Assembly (NCBI GenBank): GCA_022419385.1
Contig: JAJUBI010000006.1
Location: 4,278,001 to 4,342,000 of the forward strand
Source of the DNA: Paraconiothyrium sp. Pb-2020
Taxonomy: Eukaryota; Ascomycota; Dothideomycetes; Pleosporales; Didymosphaeriaceae
Direction of reading: 5' to 3'
DNA length: 64,000 bases
Positions within the stretch are counted from its first letter, which is position 1. Each line of letters opens with the position of its first letter. This document shows positions 21,320 to 32,132 of this stretch, piece by piece. The notes under the pieces are model-generated. The model was given only the letters and a program-made list of their open reading frames with translations. It did no database searches and was not told the origin of the DNA. Made by a program: the position numbers and the translations under genes.

Positions 21320-24300
21320 CTAGCCCTGCCACTTAATCCTCTTCTCGCGGAACATGCTCACCATCCCAATAGGCAGCAACCCCGGATCCACAACATTCAA
21401 CCCGCCAAACCTCTCACACATCTCGGGCCCGTACATCTGCGCAACCCACTTCCAGTACGGCTCCATGCCATGCCAGTACCCCGTGATGCCCTTCAGGTTG
21501 CTCTGCCCGCTCAACTGCGCCGTCGCATCCTCAATCTGCCTGCTGACGTCGATGGACTCTTCCTGCGGGCGCTTCATCAGGCGGCCATACGTGCGCACGA
21601 TATCCGCCTTGCCAAACGGCGCATACTGCTCGCGGTACCGCACGTATTCCTCGAAGGGGAAGAAGACGTCTGCGTCGGCGGCAGGCTTGAACTCGGGATG
21701 CGCCTGGGCGGCGCGGTCCTTGCCTACGTCGCCGCGGTCGAACGCCGTCTTGGCCTCGGCGTAGTCCCTGCGCTCTTTCTTCTCGAACTCGTCGAGGAAG
21801 TCGTAGGGGTTCTCCTTTACCGCCTCGCGGATCTGCAGGAGGCCGACGAAGGGGGACTTCAGGTCTAGCCCGCCGAGCTCCACCGGGAAGAAAAGGAAGC
21901 CTTCGGGGATGTCGTGCACCTGGAAGCGCTCTTCGATCGTCTGCTTCAGGAACTGGACGACGTTGCCGCCGGCGAAGATCTTCTCTTGGATGCGGCGGTG
22001 CGTCGCGAGCATTCTGTCGACGTGCTCGCGGCCGAAACAGTTGGCGGGCTTGCCGAAGTTGGAGCTGAAGAAGGTCGCGGCGTACGTGTTCCAGGCTTGG
22101 ATCCAGTCGATGACGCTCTTCGACTTGCCTTGCAGCTGCGTGCGGAGCTCGTCGATGTGGCCCTCGACCATTTTCTCGTCGATCTCGAAGCGGCCGGTGA
22201 AGCCGTCGAGGTAGAGGAATCCCCAGCGGATCTCGCTCGTCGGCAGGCGTCCGTCCATGTCTATGTCGGTGGATTGATGTTTAGCCTTGTCGGCGAAGAT
22301 GTGGACACTGCCGGTCTTGACATCGTCAATCTGATGAAGTTAGTGAAGGATGACTGAGGGAGGATATGAGGTAAATCGCAGTGTAGAGCCGTTGCCACAG
22401 GCTTTTGTTGATGTGATCCTGACGGGACATACCTTTACATGCATAGCAGCGGCGAACTGCTGCACACAGTCCCAAGCCTTTGCACACTTCTCATAGTCCT
22501 CCGACCAGAACCACATGTCGTCGTAGAGGCGATATATCATCTCGCCACCAGTCTGCAGATTAACAGAAAGATCGAGACAAGCCAGCACCACCTCACCAAA
22601 CACGTCGCTCAGCGCATGCGACCCGGGAGTGCCGCGGCGGCGCAGGCGTGGAGACGACGACGTATCGTCAGCGAACTTCAGCGGAGCCTGGAGAAACGTT
22701 TTGAAGAACGTGCGCCATTTCTCACCGACGCCGAAAAACTCGAGCACCTTAAGGATAGTCTCGTGTGGCAGAAGAGGGTTCCACGACTCGAAGTTAGAAC
22801 GGAAGCATGTAAGCTCCCCGTGCAGGCGAGTGTTGAGAACGATCTCGGTAGCCACAATGTGAAGAAGCTTTTGTTTCGCTTCCATAGGATTCTTTGGTGC
22901 ATTGTAGTCGTCCTCATCAGGATCTTCGTCGTCCATCTCTTCGTCTTCGCCTAGAAGGGGCCCAGGTCAGTGCAAGTCAACGCAGAGTAAGACATGTCAA
23001 AATCTACTGTGTAAAAGAAGACGGCTGATAAGCGGCCGTGTGTCAAGACTGTCACTCACTGATAAATTGGTTCACACCTCCGCTGGATGGAGCTGACTTG
23101 CGCGCAGCCATGCTCGCTAATTGCCTGCGCGGTGCCTTTCCACCAGTAGATTTACGAGCTGTTTGTTTTGTGCGACCTGTGGTAGCCTGCTGCATAGGTT
23201 GCTGATGCACGTAGCCTCGGAATTCAGCTTCTTCCTCTCCCTCCTCCGTCTCAATGCTCTGGCGCTCGTAATCGAGCAGCTGGTGAGCGAAATATGTTTT
23301 ACGGTGGCCATTAGCGCGCTTCTCCCGAAGATTAGGGTAAGTCTGGGTGCCATCGCTGCCGAGATAGTATTTTCGGCGGAGGCGGTCACCCTTCGGGACG
23401 GCGCCATGGTTCGACTCCCAAGCCTCGTCGCGAAACTCCTTGAATGCAGTTTTGAAAAAGACGGACCACTTTACGCCAATGTAATGCAGAAAGATAGCTT
23501 GCAATAGATCCTCGTGCATTTGGATGCTGTAGCCGCCATTAACATTTCGTCGTTCTTCGAGCGGGACGTGGTCGCCCCACGACCATCGGCCCAGGACAGC
23601 CATGCGCATGTTGAGCACATCCGCAATCTCGCCCAAGATGACATCGTTCCCCAAGAAGTCCTTGAGAACCTCGCGCTTCTCGTTGGATAGCAGGTCAGAA
23701 GCCTGCAAGCCTTGAACCACCCATCGCAACGTACTGACGTTGAATTGCTGGGAGCTGCTGAGACCGCTTTCGAAAACAGCGACTTTGCGACGGAGTTCTT
23801 CCAAGGCACCTCGTACCTCGGGATCTTCTTCCTCGCTCTCTTCGTCAACAGAAAAGAGGCGTTTAAGATAGTCGTTCAGCTCTTCTTCGTTTACATCAGC
23901 AGGCTCGAAGACCACCTTCTCCCACTTGGCACGGGCTTCAAGTTTCTTCGCTCCTGGCAACTCTTCGAAACTGTCACCCGGGTTAAGGACATCTTCGCCG
24001 AGATTAGGTTGCTCTGACGAAAGCCACTCGGTGACAAGTCGCCCGTATAGATCTGTATGCGGGTTAAACATGCGTCGAGCTACGGGGGAAGGACTTACCT
24101 GCGTATTGGTATTTAGCCGATTGAATGGAGAGATACCGAAGAAGCATATTCTGCCAGTTCTCGAGGACCTTGGGCGAGACAGAGGGATCGTATCGAGCCT
24201 GTTCAAGGAACCGGTCGAGATTCTTCAAGTCAGTTTCGAGGCGCGGGTTGCCGGTCGAGCCTACTCTAACGCGCCCGCTCTTGCCATCTTTGGACGACTC

Positions 24301-24498
24301 TGTGGGAACGTGAAGGCATGACTTGATGCCTTCAGCGAGGATAAAGAGCGACTCCAGACGGTCTGGCACCTGGGAGGCTTTGTCCAGCAGCTGCTTATAT
24401 TGTTCTTCGAAAGCAAGGCGCTGTCCAGCAAGCTCCTCCAACTTGGTGGTGGTGATATCTTGCAAGGTCTGAGAAAACACACTCCCAGAAGACGCCAT
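21320..24498 (-). CDS. rvt: cellular reverse transcriptase (rvt type) with H3-tail-like insert
   Basis: complement(join(21320..22330, 22433..22950, 23060..24052, 24099..24498)), 973 residues. Introns are 46, 109 and 102 nt (24053-24098 counted from the donor, 22951-23059, 22331-22432) with GTAAGT, GTGAGT and GTATGT donors, and all phases agree. The RT motifs are recognisable: motif A region FRSNFESWNPLLPHETIL, motif B RGTPGSHALSDVFGE (from residue 570), and motif C YRLYDDMWFWS with D608 and D609. This matches the rvt genes, single-copy reverse transcriptase-related genes of fungi and bacteria that are not part of transposons and carry a large loop between the early RT motifs. The N-terminal 130 residues are helical. 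Residues 426-460 copy the histone H3 tail; residues 466-479 are acidic. Motif A has N517 where Asp is expected. No LTR, integrase or endonuclease surrounds it. Confidence 0.8.
23073..23177 (-). other. histone H3 tail-like segment inside rvt
   Basis: Residues 426-460 align without gaps to H3 residues 1-35. The core reads RTKQTARKSTGGKAPR, then RQLA, then AARKSAP. Equivalents of R2, K4, R8, K9, S10, K14, R17, R26, K27 and S28 are kept; K18 is Arg, K23 is Met, and the K36 position is Asn. About 29 of 35 positions are identical. The codons lie in an uninterrupted frame of exon 3 counted from the left (second coding exon). The bases just upstream, CTACCACAG, resemble an intron acceptor. Confidence 0.9.
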
Positions 24499-25000
24499 GG
24501 TGATGGAGTTTATCGGAACAAGATATGGTCAGATGGTGGAAAAAGGGGGTTTAAAGATCAGGGTCGAGGTGGACTAAAATAGGCGTAGTAAGTGGAAACT
24601 AGGTGCGTCTTATAGCTTTCACTTCATTCCGGAGCACGAAGCAGAGATGCAGCGGAGACTTAATTGACAATGAGTCATACGGTGCGGGATTTCCTGGGGG
24701 ATGTGGAAGATAGAGAGGGGCGATTGGGTTGGTCCAAAAGTGCACATGTGCACAATCAGGCAGCAACCTCTGGAACCCATGGCGGGCGGCCTCGTGCAAC
24801 TTCCAAGTTGCGAGAGGACCGAACGTATGTTTCATGCAACGATGCACAAGTGCGGTCCCCATCGATATCCTTGGCAACAGTGTATCTCGGTAGTCCCCTC
24901 TCGCACGGGCCTCCTTAGTCACCTTCTTGGTCATTGGGTGCTGTTCCCAAGCACCCAAACTTCAGATTCAAATCTTCCTAGTAAACAAAATCTCCTGGTG
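24499..25000. other. rvt upstream region
   Basis: No gene seen. Frames on both strands overlap as shadows with no motif. Confidence 0.55.
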
Positions 25001-25482
25001 ATATTATTATCGTTCTCATAAGTTTTGCGCCCACGTCCCATGGGAGCAAGTGGAGATGTTTGACTCGTTTACATGTCTAGTAGATTCTAATTACTATTAG
25101 TATATATGTGATTTGCTATCTAGCTTTAGTTAACCTAAACCTAGTCCTATATTACCTCTTGTTGGAGGGAGCTTAGCAGGCAACTCAGGGTGATCTAATG
25201 TATTATCACTGAACAAGGGAGATAAGCTCCTAAGTTCAGTCTATATTAAAAATATCGATTGGCCTGTGCTCCAGGCACGTGATAGGAGCTTCTCAGGGCC
25301 TAGTCGTACGCGCGATTCACATCACACCTCTCCTATCCCTACGTTACCTCTCCCAACATTAGGCAGCTAATAAAGCCTTTATATAGTAGTTAGAATCCAC
25401 TAGACATATAAACTGGTCCAAAACCTCCACTTTGTTCCCATGGAACGTGGGCACAACTCATGAGAAGCACCGATAACAATAT
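25001..25482. mobile_element. MITE-like element with ~100-bp terminal inverted repeats
   Basis: Left end 25001-25100 and right end about 25381-25482 are imperfect inverted copies. Matching blocks include ATATTATTATCG/ATATTGTTATCG, GCCCACGTCCCATGGGA/GCCCACGTTCCATGGGA and ATGTCTAGTAGATTCTAATT/ATGTCTAGTGGATTCTAACT. Many differences are transitions. The interior is AT-rich with no transposase frame. The exact ends and target-site duplication cannot be fixed by eye. Confidence 0.75.
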
Positions 25483-25911
25483 AAATCATCTCGTCGATAC
25501 CTTGTTCCCCATGTAACCTCGCTCATTGCACTCGCCGATCCGTCCCAATCTGCGGTACAACTCTACATGAGCCATACAAGCGCCTACCCACGATCACAGA
25601 CGTAAGGGTTGTCCAGAGTGTAGTTTTGAACCTTATCCTTCTATTCGCCGCATTATATCTTCCTGTCTATCCATCGAAACATCCAGATCAGCGAGTAACC
25701 TCCTCCTCATCGCCCTACATAACGTAAACATGAAAAGTCCCCCCTCTTCTCTCCAGCTCCAGATTATACCCCGCCCTTGATCCCATAGTGTGAAACGAAC
25801 GCCGCAGGAATCCGGCCGAGCCTCGAATAAAGAGGGCGTTGCAGATACCGATGTAAAGTTCAAACGCCTGGCAGTATGCAACAAGATGAAAAAGGAAGAT
25901 TGAAAAGGTGC
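25483..25911. other. 3' flank of HAD phosphatase
   Basis: No gene seen; would include the 3' UTR of the minus-strand gene ending at 25912. Confidence 0.55.
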
Positions 25912-26968
25912 TCACGCAGCGGCGGGTACGCCCTCGGCAACAGGTTTCAACTCTGTGAAGGTATCCGGCCAGATGAAGGCTTTCTCTTCTTTGGGCGTCA
26001 TCGCTGCGAAGAGCGGGACGTTCTTTTTGCTGCTTGCCCTGCGCCACATGTTCGCCCGCGGGTTGAAGTTCGACGGCAGGCCCTTTCCTTGCGTCTTCGC
26101 GTCGTCGATCTTAGCGACCTTGATGACCTCGCGCTGAATATCTGCGAAGGTGTCGAAGGGGATGTAGGGCAGGTTGTTCTCGATGCAGTATTCTTCGAGG
26201 CGGAGACCGCGGCGTGCGAAAAGGACGTCTGCTTCGCGGGCAGCGGGGAGGTCGGAGACGCCGTCGCCGATGAAGATGATCATGGGGATGGTGCCGTCGT
26301 CGCTCTGCAGGCTGGCCTCGTCTTTGAAGTCGTTTATCGATTTGGCCTTGTCGTGGCCGAGTTCCGTGTCGTGGAGCCAGACGGGCGTCCATTTGCTGCC
26401 GTCAGAGGAGATGGTCGCGTCGTTGGCGACGATGTCGATGTGGGCGGAGTTTTCCTCCCCGAGGAAGTGATCGAGGACTCTCCGCAGAACGGGCTTGAGG
26501 CCCGCTGAGATGACGTTGAAGGGGATGGAGTTGTTGATGCAGAATTGGTGGAAGGTTTTGAAGTCGACGTCGATTTCGAGCGCGGTCTTCATCACTTCGA
26601 AGCCGTCGTCGAAGGGGACGTCGAGGGAGCCCCACATTTCCTCGGACACATCGCGGAAAGAGCGCTCGCCACTGTGGATCTGCTCATCGAGCTGTTGTCG
26701 TCGTTCGGTGCCGCAGCCGAAGGCGTTGAAGAGGATGTGGCCAGTGTCTTGCATGAAGATTGTTCCATCGAAATCTAGACTGGAGTCAGCGCTCGTCCTC
26801 CACCAAGATAGACACCGCAGGAGGGATGCATTGCAGCATACCTGAGAAACAGATGATCTTTCGCTTGGTGCCGATGTTTGAAGGATCAACAGGAACGTCC
26901 TTCGAAATTGGCATGGTGGGCTGGGATTTGGCCTCAACGGCAGGAGGGGTAACTGCGATAGGAGCCAT
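25912..26968 (-). CDS. HAD-superfamily phosphatase (PSPase/MtnX-like)
   Basis: complement(join(25912..26774, 26842..26968)), 329 residues. The 67-nt intron (GTATGC donor, TCTAG end) splits the catalytic motif and splicing rebuilds DFDGT at residues 43-47, motif I of HAD hydrolases with both aspartates. Motif II Ser is in NVISAG near residue 132, the motif III Lys region is HDKAK, and motif IV is GDGVSD at about 212-217. The order and spacing match the subfamily IB phosphatases related to phosphoserine phosphatase and to diketo-methylthiopentane phosphatase (MtnX). The precise substrate cannot be told. The start chosen is the ATG giving MAPIAVTPP; an in-frame GTG-led extension upstream is unlikely. 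No signal peptide, so cytosolic. Confidence 0.85.
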
Positions 26969-28157
26969 GGCGATTGCTGCGAGGGATCTGACGATGGCCG
27001 AGAGGAGAAAATTGTATTCGCTGCAGTGTTTTGCAAAGTAAGTACCATCACGGTCACTATGGGCCACAGCGATTTATAGTAGGACTTCTCCCGGCGCGGC
27101 GCCCTGGGCCTTCGCCGCTACTATGACAACATCGTGGACCTGCAACACCCGTACTCAACAGCTTCCACGATAGCAACGGCATAAGGAGCCAAATCCCACG
27201 CTATTCGGCCGCGGATAGTGCGATAGCGGCAAGGTAGTTCAGGGCAGGGTGCTCGGGGCAGGCGTTGTGATTGGGGGTGAGGCCCACGATAGCGCAGAAG
27301 AATGCACCTCGACGTCATTGATGGAACTGTTCAGACGCGATTTCTGGCCAGTTTCATAGTGGGGCTCTGCTGCAGCTCCGCGTCGATAATGCGGCTGGGT
27401 TACCGCCTACGACATGACGCCCTCGTTGGCGGGGCACACTCTGCCCACTTGGTCGGACTCCGATGTTGTCGTAAATGGTTCAAGGCCTCTGTTCGCGGTC
27501 CCACGATCCCCTCGATCCACCCCACAGTCCCATACAAATTCGGAGAGCAGCGGCGAAAAGCTCTGTCGTGGAGCAGAGCCTCACGATGAATCTCGATTGA
27601 CCCATTTTCAGCAGCCGCTGGTGTGTGCGCCGTGGCAGAACCGCGGCACTACAGTAAGCCGATTGTGCTGGGATCTTGCAGGTCGAGCGTGCTCCTTGGG
27701 ATGGAAGTGTACAAGCGTTGTTTTGTAGTGTTGATGTGTGCGTTCTGGCCGAGTCTTTTAGCCCAGGCACGTAAAGGGTCCTGTCGATCGGCGCGCGCTT
27801 ACTCTGAAGGGAAAGGTCGGATGCACGTCAGCCTCCAACTTGCGCTACTCTTCTTTTGGCCGCATACAAACCTACATGTACACGATCAGCTACTGAAGTA
27901 TGTCTCAAGTTCAAAATCAATCTCCCAAGGATGGACCTGACGACCAAAAATTGTCGAGTTAGTTTATTCACGTCCTTTCGAGATTGACACATCCCATCGC
28001 CGCTACTAGAGATACCAACACAACGACTAACAAGCAGGCCAAACCTTGACCGTCATCTTGAATTTTGTCCATTTGCTGTCTCTTCAAAGCAGAAAACACC
28101 GTACACCATGATGCAACGCTAGAACCAACACGACAACCCCCCTCTACCTTGCTCACG
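26969..28157. other. intergenic, no gene seen
   Basis: Frames up to about 105 codons occur on both strands without motifs. Holds the promoter of the HAD gene and the 3' flank of the MFS gene. Confidence 0.55.
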
Positions 28158-30067
28158 CTAGCCCCCTCCCGCCGGAACAATCTTCTTCCCCTTGATACTC
28201 TTCCACTCCATCCCATAGCTCACCAACGCCGCCACACACGCCGCCGCAATACTCAGCGCCATCGCCGTCGTAATCGCCTTCGTATACGCCTCCAGCACAC
28301 TCGCCAGATACTCCACCGGCACCACCATCCTCACATACGTCGCCCCCGCATTGATCACCGTCCTCGGATCCACCTCGGGCGCGTACCGCGGAATTTCCTT
28401 CGCCAGGCTGTTGATGAAGATGTTCTGCGCAATGGAGATGGCGATTGCGCCGCCGAGGGAATTGAAGAACATGACGAGTGCGTTGGCGGTAGGCATGTCT
28501 TTTGAGCTTGTGACGACTTGCACTGCGACGAAGGGGATCTGGACGGAGGCGCCGGCGCCGAGGCCGGCGAGGACTTGGTAGCCGATCCATTGGGAGGCGG
28601 GGGAGCTGACTTTGAGCGTGTAGAGCATGCCTGCGCCGACGGTGAAGAGAGCGCTGCCGGCCCACATGAAGGGGGCGTACCAGCCGATTACGGTGATGAG
28701 ACCGCCGATGACGATGGAGGAGAGGGTGATGCTGCAGAGGTAAGCGATGGTGCGGATGCCGGAGCCCTCGGCCGTGGTGCCTTTGGAGGCTTGGAAGTAG
28801 AAGGGGAGGTAGAAGATGTGGCTAGTGGGCTGTTAGTGGTTGTATAGTAATACTAGAAGATAGAGGGACTTACGTATAGAGCGCCATGGAGAGGAAAGCC
28901 GTAAAGACGCAGCTCACGAGAACAGTTTGCTGCTTCATGACGCGCAGCGGGATAGTGGCACGATCTTTCTGCCAGATCTGGATGCCGATGAAAACACTGA
29001 TGATCAACCCGAAGCCAAGCAAGTTCCCCCAAACCTTGGAGTCCTTCCATGGGTACACTAGTCCGCCCCATTGCAACGCGAGAAGCAAGCACACGATGGC
29101 GCAGATGAGGAAAACAGCACCGATGATGTCGACCTCTTTGATCCGCTGCTTGAACGACATGTGGCTGTACTGTCGTTCAGGGTTGGAAAAGAAGAAGAAT
29201 ACAACGGCAAGAGATACACCGCCGAAAGGAAGATTGATCCAGAAACACTGATTAAATTAGTCAAAACCGAATTCTAGGGGTGCTTATACTTACCCATCTC
29301 CATGAGGCTTTGTCAGTGAGGGCGCCTCCGAGAAGTGGTCCAACAACACTAGCGATACCGAACATAGAAGACAGAGCTGCGATATATATAGCGCGCTTAC
29401 GCAGTGGTACTGAGTATCCAATGATGTTCATGCCTCCAGAGAACAACGCTGCAGCACCTGCCCCCGCGATGGCACGACCAACAATGAACATCGGGCTACT
29501 CGTCGCAGCAGCACAAATAACCGAACCAACTTCAAAAAGCACCAGCGCGAACAGGTAGGTGTACTTGACATCAAAGTACGTGTAGACCTTTCCAAAACTT
29601 GGCTGCAGCGAGCAGGTGGTGAGCAAGTATGACGATCCGTACCAGCCGACGTCGTTGAGCGAGTTGAAAACGGTTGTGATCTTGGGGATGGCAGTAGCGA
29701 TGATGGTGTTATCCAGCGCGATGACGAACGTTGTTAGACAGAGGCCTAGAGACAGGATGGCGAGCTTGAAGCCGGATAGGTATTTGGATTCATCTTCTGG
29801 CTCGCCTTCTACCTCCGAAGCATCAGCTTCTGCAGGCGCTTTTTCTCCATTCGACTGTTGTCAATCCCAGCTTCTTCCCTATTCTTCCTTCTGCGATCGT
29901 TTTGCAGTGTCGCTCGCATCTCTCTCCAATTCGGATTTATCTTCGCCTCCTTCTGTCGCATTGGGGACCTCCTTTTTTTCTAAAGTTTGTTTCTCATCAT
30001 CCACTGCTCTTTTGTCTCCTTCTGTGTCGGTGAGACGACCATTCGCCTCAATCTCTGGGACACTCAT
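28158..30067 (-). CDS. MFS drug:H+ antiporter (DHA2/14-TM type)
   Basis: complement(join(28158..28821, 28874..29247, 29294..30067)). Two introns of 52 and 46 nt have GTAAGT donors and correct phase. TM1 carries the 14-TM antiporter motif D-like stretch LDNTIIATAIPKIT; motif C-like G-rich helices (GRAIAGAGAAALFSGG, VVGPLLGGALTD) follow, with WCFWINLPFGG after TM6, as in fungal efflux pumps for toxins and azoles. The C-terminus ends KGKKIVPAGGG. The N-terminal hydrophilic part (ATG at 30067, MSVPEIEANG) is acidic and typical, but two in-frame stops (TAG 29879-29881, TGA 29861-29863) separate it from TM1. Both could come from C-to-T change in CAG and CGA codons. A non-consensus intron ending CAACAG is the alternative. 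The gene may therefore be silent. Confidence 0.7.
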
Positions 30068-31922
30068 AGCTTCCTCTGCGCAGCGTAACACCAGTCGCAC
30101 AGTGCGTCGGCAGAGCACAATCCGGGTAAAACGTTGCTCCCGGCGATAATCAGCGCATCAACATTCAACACCCTGAATCAACTGCACTCAGTGTTGGAGA
30201 TCAAAGGTACAAAGTCGTTTCGAGCGCGCACCGCTCAGTCGACGTATCCTATATTGTCGTTCCACACGCAAGGCTCGAGGTAAGGTATGTATGTATAACA
30301 GATCCAGGACAGTGGAAAACCAAGTCAAATACGCGTTCTAGTTCTCCCGGCGCGCCCCTGTGCAAGGAGCCTGTATAAGGCCACAACCACGCCCACGGCA
30401 CCCACCCTCCCGTGCGCACGCGAAATGAACCGCCCAAAAGGACTGTCCACCCGCCCGGCCTGACCTTCCTCAGTTCGCTGCGGCCCCCCGTACTCAGCGC
30501 CCCTCGAAGCGACGTCCGGAAACCCATCTTACCGAGGCGCTCCTCTCAGCAGATGACCATGCGATGCAGGGAAAGTCAGCCAATGAGCGATGGCGACGGC
30601 GGTGATCCGACCGTTTGGGCGAACGGCCGGGGCCGGGGGGCAGCTCGCTTTGGGGATCGCGCGCGTTGTGCCCTCTTTGAAGACTCATATTAGGTTGAGG
30701 CGCTGCATCTGCCTTAAGACTGAAAGACGTGAGGGGGTAGATAGAACCTAGGAGCTGGAGTGAGAGTGTCAAGCACACTCCTAACACCATGTTAAGCATG
30801 ATCGTGCCGTGTGCATCTGGAGATCAGACGAAACGAAGGATCTCCAAACATCGCTTACGCTTTCTCCACACCCGTTGCTGATCCCAACACCACAAATGCG
30901 CAGTGTCGCAACGTTGTCGTTGCCATTTGCGTAGCTCAGGTGCCACTATCTCCTTCTCATTGCAGTAAACGGTCTACAACCTACGCGAATAGGCGCACGC
31001 GAGCAGCTTTCCCGGAGCACGAGGTAAGATGAGCGTTCGTGCGCGGAAGGTGTAAGCGAGGTCTAGACGCCGGGCCACCGTATACGGCGTATAGCATTCT
31101 GCCCTATGCACATCGGTGTTGTATTGATTGAAAGTGGGAGACGTATAAAATGAGTTTGTAGGGTAGACAACTTGATTGCAAGAGTGATGGAGGAACGTGG
31201 AAACAGGTGCTGCCTATATAGGCTGGCGCGCACCTGCCGTACATCCAGAAGCTCCTTCCTCCACAGTATTTGACGAACCATTTCCTAAAACAGAGAGAGA
31301 AGTTAGACAAGATGGCAGGACGAGCTATACATGCCTTCGCCCTAGTTAAAGATTGAGCTTCTCAGTAGAAAATCGAGCAACGTCCTCAGTTGGAAACAGC
31401 GATACGGATGCTTTGGGTTTACGAAGCGCATATACCCGTGGCTTTTCCATGCTAATTTTTGCTCCAGGCAGCAAGTTCGCGGAAACATGTAGTAGTAACC
31501 CACACGTCACAGAAACACTTTTATAACGGCACGGGTTTATACATACATTCTGTTTAGGTGTTCTCATGAATATCCGAAAGATTCAACGAGGGATTCGAAA
31601 ATAACAACTCTATGAGTTCCATATAACCATTATTATTGAAGAAGGAACCCAAAGAATTGAAAGGATAAGGATGGAAGATATATGTACACACGAGAAGTGG
31701 GACTGTCAAGACGTGCAGTACCAGAAAGACTGGGGATGAAAACCAGAAGTCCCGAAATCGTTCCAACCAGACACAATCACCCCGACGACCATACCCCACG
31801 GTCCGCTCCAGATTTAAACCGCCTTCTTCTCCTCCCAATTGGAAGACACGAGGTTTTGATATCTGCATATTCGAGCCATACTCCAAAGTCAGGCTGTACA
31901 ACACTCGTCACTTATAGCACGA
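30068..31922. other. intergenic, no gene seen
   Basis: No supported coding region. Several short frames are shadows. Contains the upstream region of the MFS gene. Confidence 0.5.
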
Positions 31923-32132
31923 TCAGTACTTCCATTCCCTGACTCCTATCAGAATACAACACACCTTCTTTGGACACCCAGTACACGGATGCTCCACCTT
32001 CACAGTCGTCAAGATGATACCCTCCTGGCCTCGCGGACATCTCCGCTGGATCATCTGGGCATTAGAACACATCTGGATGAAGATCATCTCAGTGTGGCCG
32101 CAGCGGTGGGCGTAAGCATGGTAGAAGCACAT
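31923..32132 (-). CDS. short Cys/His-rich conserved protein
   Basis: 69 residues, single exon from ATG at 32132. It begins MCFYHAYAHRCGHTEMI, followed by MCSNAQ, RRCPRGQEG, and HPCTGCPKKVCC. The H-x3-H-x2-CGH start and CxxC end suggest a small zinc-binding protein. I recall very similar short proteins of this type across Pezizomycotina, always unannotated in function. No signal peptide. A 26-nt GT...AG stretch near the end is too short to be an intron. The low codon number means chance cannot be fully excluded, but the cysteine and histidine pattern is strong. Confidence 0.65.
   Translation of the reverse strand: MCFYHAYAHRCGHTEMIFIQMCSNAQMIQRRCPRGQEGIILTTVKVEHPCTGCPKKVCCILIGVREWKY

Noticed and set aside
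25876..26508. 210-codon plus frame across the HAD phosphatase
   Set aside because: It is the antisense shadow of a gene whose catalytic motifs are all on the minus strand.
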